Shown one piece after another: positions 1-9,251 of a stretch of DNA of 40,968 nucleotides. Positions within the stretch are counted from its first letter, which is position 1; the number at the start of each line of letters is the position of its first letter. The notes below the pieces were generated by a model. The model was not told the DNA's origin and did not search any database. It saw only the letters and a program-made list of their open reading frames with translations. The stretch spans positions 1 through 40,968 of the forward strand of contig JAUZQK010000029.1 in assembly GCA_030951025.1 (NCBI GenBank), in the 5' to 3' direction. The DNA is from Mariprofundus sp. (GTDB taxonomy: Bacteria > Pseudomonadota > Zetaproteobacteria > Mariprofundales > Mariprofundaceae). A program made the translations under genes and the position numbers.

Positions 1-402
1 TAGCTGAAACTGCTTGGCAACCTTTAAGCGCTGTTCATCATCAAACCACCACGACATCCAGCCCTGCACATATTCTGTCGGGCGATATTCACTCTGTGGG
101 CTTAACCACTCGATTTCGTTTGCGGCGATTAACGGTGTTGCGCCTCCCCCACTGAATCCAACCAGCACGCCCGCCGATGCCAGCATCCGCATCGCAGCTT
201 GCGTGATTGATGTGCCCGTTCCCAGCAACAAACAGGTGGTATTGGCAATCGGGATATTCCAATACTGCTTATCTTTTTTCTCTTCGGTGAGATAAAGCAC
301 CCGTCCATCTTTCTGCATCACACGACATTTTTCGAGATAAAAAATATTCGCTCGCTTGGAATGCAGAATCGCTTTCAGATTTTGCGGCGACAGCTTATCC
401 AT
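1..402 (-). CDS. cas1: Cas1, type I-F CRISPR integrase, 5' part only
   Basis: This is the N-terminal 134 codons of Cas1, the integrase that inserts new spacers into a CRISPR array; the gene continues beyond the left edge. The match is to the type I-F (Ypest/Csy) form and is close along its length: residues SPQNLKAILHSKRAN near the start, then IPIANTT, GTGTSITQAAMR, AGVLVGF and SEYRPTEY. This is the N-terminal beta domain and the start of the helical domain. The catalytic Glu/His/Asp residues lie in the missing part. The ATG at 400-402 matches the usual family start, but no ribosome binding site precedes it; a 32-bp repeat copy lies only 7 bases upstream. In type I-F loci, cas1 is followed by cas2-3 and the csy genes, which would be outside the window. 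No CRISPR array is visible here. Confidence 0.93.
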   Translation of the reverse strand, partial: MDKLSPQNLKAILHSKRANIFYLEKCRVMQKDGRVLYLTEEKKDKQYWNIPIANTTCLLLGTGTSITQAAMRMLASAGVLVGFSGGGATPLIAANEIEWLSPQSEYRPTEYVQGWMSWWFDDEQRLKVAKQFQL

Positions 403-409
403 TAGAAAT

Positions 410-441
410 GAATGAAGAATTTAGAATGTTGAATAGTAAAA
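410..441. repeat. 32-bp direct repeat, copy 1
   Basis: The 32 bases at 410-441 recur exactly at 524-555, a period of 114 bases. The similarity continues weakly for about ten more bases (a gttt...caat stretch) with small gaps. This copy lies directly upstream of the cas1 start codon. The core resembles AT-rich 'gaatttagaatg' intergenic repeats that I recall from many environmental bacteria. Confidence 0.9.
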
Positions 442-497
442 TGTTTCAATCTTTTATCCCCCTTTCGATATTTTAACGGCAAGCATGGCACGGCGCG

Positions 498-514
498 AGG
501 TCATATAGTGACCT
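498..514. promoter_or_regulatory. Inverted repeat upstream of cas1, candidate operator
   Basis: AGGTCA and TGACCT form a perfect 6-bp inverted repeat around a 5-base spacer (TATAG). It lies between the two direct-repeat copies, in the gap between the WYL regulator and cas1. The size and symmetry suit a dimeric repressor site, and the neighbouring WYL protein is the obvious candidate ligand. That link is inference only. Confidence 0.45.
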
Positions 515-523
515 TACAGGAGC

Positions 524-555
524 GAATGAAGAATTTAGAATGTTGAATAGTAAAA
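524..555. repeat. 32-bp direct repeat, copy 2
   Basis: Exact second copy of the sequence at 410-441. It ends 20 bases from the stop codon of the WYL regulator. Together the two copies bracket the 82-base segment holding the inverted repeat, so a local duplication or insertion may have rebuilt the cas1 leader. Confidence 0.9.
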
Positions 556-574
556 GTTTTTCAATTCACCCTTC

Positions 575-1534
575 TCACTGCTTATATTGATCTGCAGCAG
601 CTTGTAACTTCTGTGCAACTTGCTGGCGCAACTCTGTTGGTTCAATCACTTCAACATCAGCACCATAACGGCAGATTTCCATGATTAATTCGGTGGGATT
701 GTGATATGGAATGCGCAGTTCGAAATCACCATTTTCGAGCCAGCAACCGCATTCACCAGGGAACCATTCTTCATCAGCCACCCAGCGCGCGGCTTTTTCA
801 GTAAAGTGCAAAACCGCTGTGGCCGTTGCTTTGCCGGAAAAGATACCGAACGATGTCATCAGCTTTTCATTCAACTGCTCATCGGGGATTTCTTTGCATG
901 ACTCATCCAATAAGCCTGCTTGCTCGATTTTCTCCACGGCAAATGAACGCAGCGCTTTCGCCTTGTGGCACCAGCAATCGAGAAACCAGTTGCCCTTATA
1001 AAACACCAGACGTTGCGGTGATACTGTGCGTTCGCTTTGCTCTCCACGTTGGCGACCATGATAAAGCAGATGCAAACGCTGACGTTGCAAGACTGCACTG
1101 GTCAGCACGGCAAACATTGGCAATATCTTGCTGCGTGAGCCTGTAGCCAGCATGCGAATCCGCCGAATTTCAGATGGCGCAGGCATGTGTTTACCGAGCA
1201 AGGATGTCGCTTTCTGCTGAATTAACTTTATGCTCTCATCAAACAGACCACCAGAAAGATTGGCTGTGAGCTGTTCAATGGTCAGCAGCGCATGTAATTC
1301 TTCGGGCGAAAACCACACACCGGGCAATTCAAAAGCAATATGTTTATCGTAGCTATAACCAAGACCATCGGTACAGTAAATGGGTGCCCCAAGGTTTCTC
1401 AGATCTTGTAATGTGCGTTTGACAGTCGATTCACTGCAATCGTCAAACATTGCTTGCATGTCAGTCATTGCGAATGGTGTATGTCGCAGGTTTAATGTTT
1501 TGTGTAATCGCTGTGCCCGTTCAAGTTTATCCAT
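575..1534 (-). CDS. WYL-domain transcriptional regulator (YafY-like)
   Basis: A 319-residue regulator with an N-terminal winged helix-turn-helix (about residues 1-65, including SESTVKRTLQDLRNLGAPI) and a WYL domain (about 140-235). The name-giving Trp-Tyr-Leu appears here as Trp-Phe-Leu in GNWFLDCWC. WYL domains are thought to sense ligands, often nucleic-acid fragments, and such regulators commonly accompany CRISPR-Cas and other defence loci; this one lies directly upstream of cas1 on the same strand. I chose the ATG at 1534 because AGGAGG stands six bases before it; an ATG 27 bases further upstream lacks such a site. It is transcribed divergently from radA. A role in controlling the type I-F locus is inferred from position. 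Confidence 0.85.
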   Translation of the reverse strand: MDKLERAQRLHKTLNLRHTPFAMTDMQAMFDDCSESTVKRTLQDLRNLGAPIYCTDGLGYSYDKHIAFELPGVWFSPEELHALLTIEQLTANLSGGLFDESIKLIQQKATSLLGKHMPAPSEIRRIRMLATGSRSKILPMFAVLTSAVLQRQRLHLLYHGRQRGEQSERTVSPQRLVFYKGNWFLDCWCHKAKALRSFAVEKIEQAGLLDESCKEIPDEQLNEKLMTSFGIFSGKATATAVLHFTEKAARWVADEEWFPGECGCWLENGDFELRIPYHNPTELIMEICRYGADVEVIEPTELRQQVAQKLQAAADQYKQ

Positions 1535-1654
1535 GACTATCCTCCTACCCTTATTCAGCAATAGCGTAACAAGATATTGCCAAGTGTCGTCACAAAAAAA
1601 ACGTCATAAATTATTATCATGGAGTCCAACGCATATCCGACTACACTGCCGCGC

Positions 1655-3046
1655 ATGGCGAAATCTCTTTTTGTGTGTCAAAGCTGTGGTGCAGAGCATC
1701 GTAAATGGATGGGGCAATGTACCGATTGCGGTGAATGGAATGCTGTCACCGAACAGGTTATCGAAGCTGCTGCGGTGCGTTCGCTAGGCAAGGCTAAAGC
1801 CTTGCGTGCATCGCCCATTACCGATATCTCCCAGAGTGGCAATCCGCGCCGCTCTACACATATTGAAGAGCTTGATCGTGTGTTGGGTGGCGGCTTAGTG
1901 GCTGGCTCGGCTGTGTTGATTGGGGGTGATCCGGGCATCGGTAAATCCACCCTGTTACTGCAGGCTGCAGCCAAGCTTGCAGCCGATAAAAAGCACGGTC
2001 CGGTGCTGTATATTACCGGAGAGGAATCCATTCAGCAGGTGCATTTGCGTGGCAGTCGCATTGATGCTCTGCATGATGATTTACTGCTTATTTCAGCCTG
2101 TGAGCTGGAATCAATGCTGGCCACCATTAGTGAGATCAAACCCTCCACCGTGATTATCGATTCCATCCAGACCACCGTAAGCAGCAAACTTAGCAGCGCA
2201 CCGGGCACGGTTTCACAGGTGCGCGATTGCTCGGCCGCCTTGATTCAGCATGCCAAAACGCATGGTCATGTGGTGGTTCTGGTCGGCCATGTGACCAAAC
2301 AAGGCGCACTGGCAGGGCCACGTGTGCTGGAACACATGGTGGATGCAGTGATTTATTTTGAAGGCGATCGCGGTCATGCCCATCGTATTTTACGGGCGGT
2401 GAAAAACCGTTTTGGCCCGGCCGGTGAAATCGGCGTATTTGAAATGTCGGATCGTGGGCTGATTGGTATTCGTGATGCCTCGCGTTTGTTTCTGGCTGAA
2501 CGCGCCAAAGATACACCCGGCTCAGTTGTGCTGGCCTGCATGGAAGGCACGCGCCCCTTGTTGGTGGAAGTGCAGGCCTTGATTGCACCGACCGTTTATG
2601 CCACGCCGAAACGCTCTGCAGTTGGAGTGGATAGTGGCCGCGTTGCCATGCTCACTGCGGTACTGGAGCGCCGTATTGGTTTACCGCTCGCCCAACACGA
2701 TGTGTATATCAACATCGCAGGTGGAGCACGCATAGCAGAACCAGCCGCTGATCTGGCTATTTTATTGGCCATGGTCTCAGCCTATCAGGAAAAAGCCGTG
2801 CCTGAAGATATTGCGGTGTTTGGTGAAGTCGGCTTAACCGGTGAAGTGCGCCCGGTCGGACAACCTGAAAGCCGTGCCAAAGAAGCGGCCAATCTGGGTT
2901 TCTCATCCATCCTGTTGCCGAGTGAAAATCATGAGAGGGTGCAGAAGGCAAATATCATTGCTAACATGCGCCGCGAAACAGCCATGCCGCTAAAATTGTT
3001 GCAAGCCAGACATTTATCCGAAGCTGCACAACAGATATTGAAATAA
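1655..3046 (+). CDS. radA: DNA repair protein RadA (Sms)
   Basis: RadA is a RecA-like ATPase that helps process recombination intermediates by driving branch migration. The 463-residue protein has the expected order: an N-terminal zinc finger (Cys8, 11, 22, 25), a Walker A motif GGDPGIGKST at about 90-99, the RadA-specific KNRFG motif near 250, and a C-terminal Lon-protease-like domain. I placed the start at the ATG at 1655 because family members begin MAK...FVCQ.CG. An in-frame ATG at 1619 would add 12 residues, and neither has a clear ribosome binding site. It is the first gene of a plus-strand run with cvpA and purF. Confidence 0.95.
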   Translation: MAKSLFVCQSCGAEHRKWMGQCTDCGEWNAVTEQVIEAAAVRSLGKAKALRASPITDISQSGNPRRSTHIEELDRVLGGGLVAGSAVLIGGDPGIGKSTLLLQAAAKLAADKKHGPVLYITGEESIQQVHLRGSRIDALHDDLLLISACELESMLATISEIKPSTVIIDSIQTTVSSKLSSAPGTVSQVRDCSAALIQHAKTHGHVVVLVGHVTKQGALAGPRVLEHMVDAVIYFEGDRGHAHRILRAVKNRFGPAGEIGVFEMSDRGLIGIRDASRLFLAERAKDTPGSVVLACMEGTRPLLVEVQALIAPTVYATPKRSAVGVDSGRVAMLTAVLERRIGLPLAQHDVYINIAGGARIAEPAADLAILLAMVSAYQEKAVPEDIAVFGEVGLTGEVRPVGQPESRAKEAANLGFSSILLPSENHERVQKANIIANMRRETAMPLKLLQARHLSEAAQQILK

Positions 3047-3091
3047 GTTGTTTGTTTCCATGCACCTTAAACAAACATATTGAGGACGCAC

Positions 3092-3682
3092 TTGAACTTT
3101 GTTGATTATATATTAATTGCCATCGTCGGCTTATCGATGATTTTATCGTTATGGCGCGGCTTTGTACGCGAAATCATCTCGCTGATTGGTCTAGTCGCAG
3201 CCTTCCTGATTGCCAGCCGTTTCTCCGGCAGTACGGGTGATTTCCTCGGCCAATGGATCAATAATGGTACGGCATCTGATATTGCTGGCTTTGTGCTGGT
3301 ATTTGTTGTGGTGATGATCGTGGTCGGCTTGATTGGTGCTATTATTCGTCGTCTGGTGGATATGGCGGCATTAACCGCCACTGATCGCACGCTCGGTGTG
3401 TTTTTTGGGGCAGCGCGTGGCATGGCCTTAATCGCCCTGTGTTTTCTAGTCTACACCTCCTACAGTAAACCCGATGCGGCCTGGTTGAAAGCCAGTAAAC
3501 TCACCCCTTACGCTGTTCAACTTGGCGATATGCTTGGCGGCCTGATTCCTCAAGAATATCCGTTTTCCAGACAAGGTGGTGCCAAGCGCCCTTCACCGCA
3601 GGCCACCAATTCGCGTATTCAAAATTTGATTCCGATGAAAGATAAAGCCGCACTCAAATCCATCATCGAAGGTAACCGATAG
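3092..3682 (+). CDS. cvpA: CvpA family membrane protein
   Basis: A 196-residue inner-membrane protein of the CvpA family, with an N-terminal segment NFVDYILIAIVGL, the conserved RGFVREIISLIG, and three further hydrophobic stretches (about four transmembrane helices in all), then a basic, soluble C-terminus. The name comes from colicin V production; the molecular role is unsettled. It precedes purF, a pairing also known in enterics. The start is probably TTG at 3092: a GAGG site lies about seven bases upstream and the residues after it match family N-termini. An earlier in-frame TTG at 3080 overlaps that site. Confidence 0.88.
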   Translation: MNFVDYILIAIVGLSMILSLWRGFVREIISLIGLVAAFLIASRFSGSTGDFLGQWINNGTASDIAGFVLVFVVVMIVVGLIGAIIRRLVDMAALTATDRTLGVFFGAARGMALIALCFLVYTSYSKPDAAWLKASKLTPYAVQLGDMLGGLIPQEYPFSRQGGAKRPSPQATNSRIQNLIPMKDKAALKSIIEGNR

Positions 3683-3736
3683 TGAAATCAACCACAGTAA
3701 ACAAGACATTCAGCATAACACTGCAGGAGCAAAGCT

Positions 3737-5167
3737 ATGCGCGTTGAAATCGATAAGAACGATCATTTCCATGATGAATGTGGTGTGTTCGGTGTATTCA
3801 ATCACAACGAAGCAGCCAACCTGACTTATCTCGGCCTTTATGCCCAACAGCATCGTGGCCAGGAATCAGCCGGTATCGTCAGCACTGATGGACATGCTTT
3901 TAACACCCATCGCGGTATGGGTTTGGTTGCAGATATCTTCAAAAAAGCAGACATCAAAAATCTGGCTGGTCAACACAGTATCGGCCATGTGCGTTATTCC
4001 ACTTCCGGTGAATCCGGCCTGCGCAACTGCCAACCGTTTTCCTATGAATATGCCCACGGTGGCATTGCCATGTGCCACAATGGCAATATCGTCAATGCGC
4101 CTGAATTACGCACTGAGCTAGAGGAAATGGGTTCGATTTTTCAATCCACATCGGATACTGAAGTATTGATTCATCTGGTGGCTCGCAGCAAAGCCGCCAG
4201 CATGAAAGAACGCTTGGCCGAAGCAGTAAGCCGCTTGAGCGGTGCCTTTTCATTGTTGGTGCTGGTGGAAAAGCGTTTGGTCGGTATGCGTGATCGGCAT
4301 GGTATTCGGCCCCTGGTATTGGGTAAATTGGATGATTCCTGGGTGCTGGCCTCAGAAACATGTGCATTTGATCTGGTCGGTGCAACCTATATACGTGATG
4401 TTGAGCCCGGTGAAATGGTTGTGATTGATGGCGATGGCATCGAGAGTCTGTATCCATTCAAACCTACCGAGCCAAAGTTCTGTGTGTTTGAATATGTCTA
4501 TTTTGCTCGCCCCGACTCCACTCTCGAAGGTATTAATGTTTATCAGGCGCGTTATCAAATCGGTGTTGAACTGGCCAAAGAGTCACCGGTCAAGGCTGAT
4601 CTGGTGATTCCCGTGCCTGATTCCGGTGTACCACCGGCCATGGGTTTTGCCGAAGCGTCCGGCATCCCGTTTCAGATGGGGCTTATTCGCAACCACTATG
4701 TGGGGCGTACCTTTATTGAACCACGTCAGTCGATTCGGAATTTCGGTGTCAAACTGAAACTCAACCCGAATCGCAGCATGATCAAAGGTAAATCGGTGGT
4801 GCTGGTGGATGATTCCATTGTACGCGGTACCACCAGTCGCAAGATTGTTGAAATGGTGCGCGCTGCCGGAGCCACTGAAATCCACATGCGCATTTCCAGC
4901 CCGCCGACCAAACACTCTTGTTTTTATGGTGTCGATACACCGGATGCCGATGAATTGATGGCCAACAAAATGAGCCTGGAAGAAATGCGTCAGGCCATCG
5001 GTGCTGATACGCTGGCGTTTGTCAGCTTCGAGGGCATGTATAAAGCCGTTGGCAAGCCGCGCTCATTGCATTGTGATGCTTGTTTTTCCGGCAACTATCC
5101 TGTGCCGGTAGAGAAGCAGCGTTCACCACAGCTTTCCTTGTTACGCATCCATAATAAAAAACAATAA
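3737..5167 (+). CDS. purF: Amidophosphoribosyltransferase PurF
   Basis: Catalyses the first committed step of purine synthesis: glutamine and PRPP to 5-phosphoribosylamine. The 476-residue protein has a short N-terminal propeptide ending HDEC, with Cys15 as the glutaminase nucleophile. The phosphoribosyltransferase domain carries the PRPP-binding loop VLVDDSIVRGTTS at about 354-366. Cysteines in FCVFEY, SCFYGVD and HCDACFSG match the four-cysteine pattern of the iron-sulfur, Bacillus-type enzyme rather than the E. coli type. Its propeptide is presumably cleaved before Cys15. The start has a good site (caggagc) before the ATG. Confidence 0.96.
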   Translation: MRVEIDKNDHFHDECGVFGVFNHNEAANLTYLGLYAQQHRGQESAGIVSTDGHAFNTHRGMGLVADIFKKADIKNLAGQHSIGHVRYSTSGESGLRNCQPFSYEYAHGGIAMCHNGNIVNAPELRTELEEMGSIFQSTSDTEVLIHLVARSKAASMKERLAEAVSRLSGAFSLLVLVEKRLVGMRDRHGIRPLVLGKLDDSWVLASETCAFDLVGATYIRDVEPGEMVVIDGDGIESLYPFKPTEPKFCVFEYVYFARPDSTLEGINVYQARYQIGVELAKESPVKADLVIPVPDSGVPPAMGFAEASGIPFQMGLIRNHYVGRTFIEPRQSIRNFGVKLKLNPNRSMIKGKSVVLVDDSIVRGTTSRKIVEMVRAAGATEIHMRISSPPTKHSCFYGVDTPDADELMANKMSLEEMRQAIGADTLAFVSFEGMYKAVGKPRSLHCDACFSGNYPVPVEKQRSPQLSLLRIHNKKQ

Positions 5168-5201
5168 TGTTTAATACTGTTTACTCTATTTCTAAGATGT
5201 A

Positions 5202-7067
5202 ATGAATAAACTTCTTTCATTGCGTAATCGCTGGATGGCTTTCCTGCACGATTTATTGTGGGTGCCTGCGGCCATATTGCTGGCCTTTTGGTTACGCTTT
5301 AATTTGGGCGATATTCCGACCGCCTATGTGGATGCATTTCAACATTTGATTGTTGTATCTCTGCCCATTCAGGCATTAACATTCTGGTATCTGGGTTTGT
5401 ATCGTGGTATCTGGCGTTATGCGTCCATGTCTGACTTATTGCGCATTCTGCGCGCAGTATTGATTGGTGTATCGATTTCGTTCATGATTATTTTTATCTG
5501 GCAACGGCTGGAAAATATGCCGCGTACAGTGTTCGTCTTGTATCCGGTTATTTTAGCACTCGGTCTGGCCATGCCACGTATTGTTTACCGCTGGTTGAAA
5601 GATCATCATTTTGATTTCCATTCTGAGCATCGTGAACGCAAACGTGCTTTGCTTATTGGTGCCGGGCGCGCTGGTGAGCTGCTGGTGCGTGATTTACTCA
5701 AACCAGGCCCTTATGAGGCGGTAGGCTTTCTGGATGATTCCGAGCGCAGACTGGGGCAGGAAATCCATGGCATCCGAGTCATTGGTAAGTTGAATCAACT
5801 GGAGAATGTGCTCGAAAAACATGCCATTGAAATCGTGCTGTTGTGTATGCCGTCTGGCTCTCAGCAAGTCATTCAATCTGTCATCAGTACTTGCCAAAAA
5901 CATAGCATTGCATGCCGCACCCTACCCTCGGTTGCAGATTTAGCCGATGGAAAAGTCGAAGTATCACGCCTTAGACAAGTTCAGATTGAGGATCTACTCG
6001 GGCGCAATACGATTGATATCGATAACTCCAATATTGCGCATTTGATCACCGATCAATGTGTGCTGGTTACCGGTGCTGGTGGTTCTATTGGTTCAGAGCT
6101 ATGCCGACAAATATTACGGCATAATCCGACCAGTTTGTTGCTGCTCGATCATGGCGAATTCAATCTGTACAATATTGAAAAGGAATTGCTTCAACATCGC
6201 CCTGAATCATCAGCTTATGGCATTGAAGCTTTATTGGGCGATATTCGTGATCATGATCGCATGAGCTGGTTGTTTGAGCATTTTCAACCCGATGTCGTAT
6301 TCAATGCCGCAGCTTATAAACATGTGCCGTTGGTTGAACAGAATCCAGCCGAAGGTGTGAAAACCAATGTATTGGGTACCTGCCAATTGGCTGATTTGGC
6401 TGTGCAGTTCGGAGTGAAAAAGTTCATTCAAATTTCTACCGATAAAGCAGTGAACCCCACCAATGTCATGGGAGCCAGCAAACGCTCGGCTGAAATTTAT
6501 TGCCAGAATCTCAATCGCCGTACTGAAACTACCGCATTCATTACCACCCGTTTTGGCAATGTGCTGGGATCTGCCGGCTCTGTCGTGCCATTGTTTCATA
6601 GCCAGATTGAAGCTGGAGGCCCGATCACCGTAACCCACCCTGATATTACCCGCTATTTCATGACCATTCCTGAAGCTGTGAGTCTCATCTTACAAGCTGG
6701 CAGCATGGGAAAAGGTGGTGAAATATTTGTACTCGATATGGGTGAGCCCATCAAGATCACAGATTTGGCCGAGCAAATGATTCGACTGGCAGGCCTGGAA
6801 CCCGGCCGTGATATCGAAATCAGTTTTACCGGTTTACGGCCGGGTGAAAAGTTATTTGAAGAATTGTTTCATCATGCTGAACAATTGGGCCAGACATCAC
6901 ACCCTAAAATCATGTTATCCGGCAGTCGTGAAATGGATTGGTCTGATATTCAGCGTGTGCTTGAGGATTTACACAAGGCTTGTCGCACACGCGATGTTCA
7001 ACACCTGCATCTTACCTTGCAGCAGCTGGTGCCTGAGTTCACCCCCATGACAACAAACAGGACATGA
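5202..7067 (+). CDS. Nucleotide-sugar epimerase/4,6-dehydratase, FlaA1/CapD/WbpM type
   Basis: A 621-residue membrane-anchored protein. Four hydrophobic segments occupy roughly residues 10-135. A CoA-binding-like Rossmann fold (GAGRAGELLVRDLL) follows, then the catalytic short-chain dehydrogenase domain with NAD motif TGAGGSIGSELCRQIL. The STDKAVNPTNVMGASKR segment supplies the Met and Lys of the family's modified active site, which replaces Tyr-x-x-x-Lys. Relatives convert UDP-GlcNAc to a 4-keto-6-deoxy sugar for surface polysaccharide or protein glycosylation. There is no glycosyltransferase cluster around it, so its product's destination is not evident. Its stop overlaps the priA start by four bases (ATGA). 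Confidence 0.9.
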   Translation: MNKLLSLRNRWMAFLHDLLWVPAAILLAFWLRFNLGDIPTAYVDAFQHLIVVSLPIQALTFWYLGLYRGIWRYASMSDLLRILRAVLIGVSISFMIIFIWQRLENMPRTVFVLYPVILALGLAMPRIVYRWLKDHHFDFHSEHRERKRALLIGAGRAGELLVRDLLKPGPYEAVGFLDDSERRLGQEIHGIRVIGKLNQLENVLEKHAIEIVLLCMPSGSQQVIQSVISTCQKHSIACRTLPSVADLADGKVEVSRLRQVQIEDLLGRNTIDIDNSNIAHLITDQCVLVTGAGGSIGSELCRQILRHNPTSLLLLDHGEFNLYNIEKELLQHRPESSAYGIEALLGDIRDHDRMSWLFEHFQPDVVFNAAAYKHVPLVEQNPAEGVKTNVLGTCQLADLAVQFGVKKFIQISTDKAVNPTNVMGASKRSAEIYCQNLNRRTETTAFITTRFGNVLGSAGSVVPLFHSQIEAGGPITVTHPDITRYFMTIPEAVSLILQAGSMGKGGEIFVLDMGEPIKITDLAEQMIRLAGLEPGRDIEISFTGLRPGEKLFEELFHHAEQLGQTSHPKIMLSGSREMDWSDIQRVLEDLHKACRTRDVQHLHLTLQQLVPEFTPMTTNRT

Positions 7068-9238
7068 CCGAGCAACAACCCTCATCTGAAACACAAGTCC
7101 ATCAAGGCAACACTTACGTTGATGTGGCGGTCTTCGCCCCCCTGGCCGGTACATTCACCTATTTATGGCCGGATAATCTGGGTTTAGCCATCCCAGGTAT
7201 CCGCATTCAAGTCCCCTTTGGTAAAGGCAAACGCTTTGCAGTCATCATGCATATCACACAGATTAAACCAAATTATGCTTGCAAAATAGTTATCGACAGG
7301 TTGGATGAAAGCCCGCTGTATGACTCAAGCAGACAACAATGGTTACAACGCGTCGGCCGCTATTATTTGGCTCAAGCCGGTGAGTTATGGAGCACAGCGC
7401 TAGGTTGGGCTGGGCAAGATGATACACGTCGTTTTCGTTGCCCTGATCCTGCAGCTTTAACACAACAAGCTCCAATGCTGGCTCTGCTCTTTCCCAACCG
7501 CACTGCTATTGCATTAAAAACTATTTTACAGCGCTCTGATCAAGCCAGTGGCATGCGTTATTTGATTCAACAAGCCTGTGCCAATGGCTGGCTTGAAGCA
7601 GTTTATCATGCGCCTGCGTGGCAACAACACAGTCCAGAAGCTCATGATAAACAGCCTCCTATCGCTACAGAGACCCAACAAAAAGCCATTACTGCCATCA
7701 CCAACTCAGCTGATAAATTCCAGCCTTTTCTGCTATTTGGCTGCACAGGATCAGGTAAAACTGAAGTCTATCTCAAAGCCGCAGAACAGATCATCACATC
7801 TGGTGGCCAGGTCTTGGTGCTGGTGCCGGAGATCGGTTTAACACCATTGTGGATGGCACGCTTAAAACAACGTTTTGAGCGTGTATCACTTTGGCATTCA
7901 GCCATGACCGCCAAGGAACGTCTGCTGGTGCGCCAACACCTGCACGATACTGACATACTCATTGGCACCCGCTCCACCCTGTTTTTACCGCTAGAAAAAC
8001 TGGCCATGATTGTGATTGATGAAGAGCACGATGCCAGCTTTAAACAACAGGAGGGCATGGCTTATTCGGCTCGCGATATGGCGATCCTATTGGCGCAGGA
8101 ATTAAATATCCCCATTGTACTGGGCTCTGCCACCCCGAGCCTGGAAAGCTGGCGGCAAGCAAGCGCTGGCATCTATCAACGCTTAAATTTACCGCAGCGT
8201 ATTGCATCAAATAATCCCGCTATTGCATCAACCATCGTTGATATGCGACAAGCGGATGAGCTAATCTCCAAGCTGTTATTGGCCGCATTGCAACAGACAC
8301 TGGCTGATGGTGATCAAGCCATTTTATTTCTCAATCGGCGCGGTTATGCCCCTGCCCTGCAATGCACCGCCTGCGGTGATGTACCGGAATGCTCTGCCTG
8401 TTCGATGCGTTTAACCTTACATCGTCGAGCTGGCCAATTGCGCTGTCATAGCTGTGGTTATCGACGCAGAGTGCCCAAGACCTGTGAATGCTGTGGCGAG
8501 GTTGCCTTTTTGCCACTCGGAGAAGGTACGGAAAAGCTGGAAGAATGGTTGGCCAAAGCAATACCCGAGCTGCGTTTTAGCCGCTTTGATCGTGATGTTA
8601 TCACCAGTCATAGCCGCCTTGAACAAACATTGACGGACTTTGAGCAGGGTAAACTCGATTGTTTGATTGGCACCCAGATGCTGGTCAAGGGGCATGACTT
8701 TCCAAATGTAACACTGGTTGGTGTGATCAATGCTGATCTGGGTGTAAACCTGCCTGATTTTCGGGCGGGTGAACGCTGGTGGCAGCAAATGACCCAGGTT
8801 ACCGGCAGGGCTGGACGCGGCCAAAAGGCTGGTCAGGTCATCATTCAAACACGCATGCCCGAAGCCGAATGGTTCAATCGGATGGATGAATCACAAGCTG
8901 AATCGACCATGAATGATGAACTGGAATTGCGCCGTCAACTATCATTCCCCCCCTTTGCACGTTGGGTACGCATCGTCTTTGCAGCACAAAAACTGCAGCG
9001 GGCAACTGAATCGGCCATGCAATGCGCCAAGCTCTGTGAAGACTTGCAAGATATCAGCATTACCGGCCCCATGCCCTGCCCCATGGAACGCATCGCCGGA
9101 AAATACCGCATTGAAATCCTGTTGCGTGATACAACACGCAAGGTATTACCGTGGAAATTGAAACGTATATTTGATGCCATGCCGAAGCAACGCAATGTGC
9201 GTATTCGCATTGATGTCGATCCTCAGGATATGATGTAA
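7064..9238 (+). CDS. priA: Primosomal helicase PriA
   Basis: A 3'-5' superfamily 2 DNA helicase that reloads the replisome at collapsed forks. The 724-residue protein shows the N-terminal DNA-binding region, Walker A in GCTGSGKTEVYL (about 226-237), the DEEH box in VIDEEHDASF (about 320), and paired zinc-binding cysteines between about 434 and 475 (CTACG, CSACS, CHSCG, CECCG). Helicase motifs VTGRAGR and the C-terminal PriA domain are intact. It overlaps the upstream dehydratase gene by four bases, implying translational coupling although the two roles are unrelated. Confidence 0.96.
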   Translation: MTEQQPSSETQVHQGNTYVDVAVFAPLAGTFTYLWPDNLGLAIPGIRIQVPFGKGKRFAVIMHITQIKPNYACKIVIDRLDESPLYDSSRQQWLQRVGRYYLAQAGELWSTALGWAGQDDTRRFRCPDPAALTQQAPMLALLFPNRTAIALKTILQRSDQASGMRYLIQQACANGWLEAVYHAPAWQQHSPEAHDKQPPIATETQQKAITAITNSADKFQPFLLFGCTGSGKTEVYLKAAEQIITSGGQVLVLVPEIGLTPLWMARLKQRFERVSLWHSAMTAKERLLVRQHLHDTDILIGTRSTLFLPLEKLAMIVIDEEHDASFKQQEGMAYSARDMAILLAQELNIPIVLGSATPSLESWRQASAGIYQRLNLPQRIASNNPAIASTIVDMRQADELISKLLLAALQQTLADGDQAILFLNRRGYAPALQCTACGDVPECSACSMRLTLHRRAGQLRCHSCGYRRRVPKTCECCGEVAFLPLGEGTEKLEEWLAKAIPELRFSRFDRDVITSHSRLEQTLTDFEQGKLDCLIGTQMLVKGHDFPNVTLVGVINADLGVNLPDFRAGERWWQQMTQVTGRAGRGQKAGQVIIQTRMPEAEWFNRMDESQAESTMNDELELRRQLSFPPFARWVRIVFAAQKLQRATESAMQCAKLCEDLQDISITGPMPCPMERIAGKYRIEILLRDTTRKVLPWKLKRIFDAMPKQRNVRIRIDVDPQDMM

Positions 9239-9251
9239 CAGCCGTACAGGC

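Noticed and set aside
14-295. 93-codon open frame on the plus strand at the left edge
   Set aside because: It lies opposite the clearly recognised cas1 and resembles no family.
403-574. Possible CRISPR repeats between cas1 and the WYL gene
   Set aside because: Only two copies, 82 bases apart, of an AT-rich sequence unlike the type I-F repeat, with no third unit; this is a simple direct repeat.
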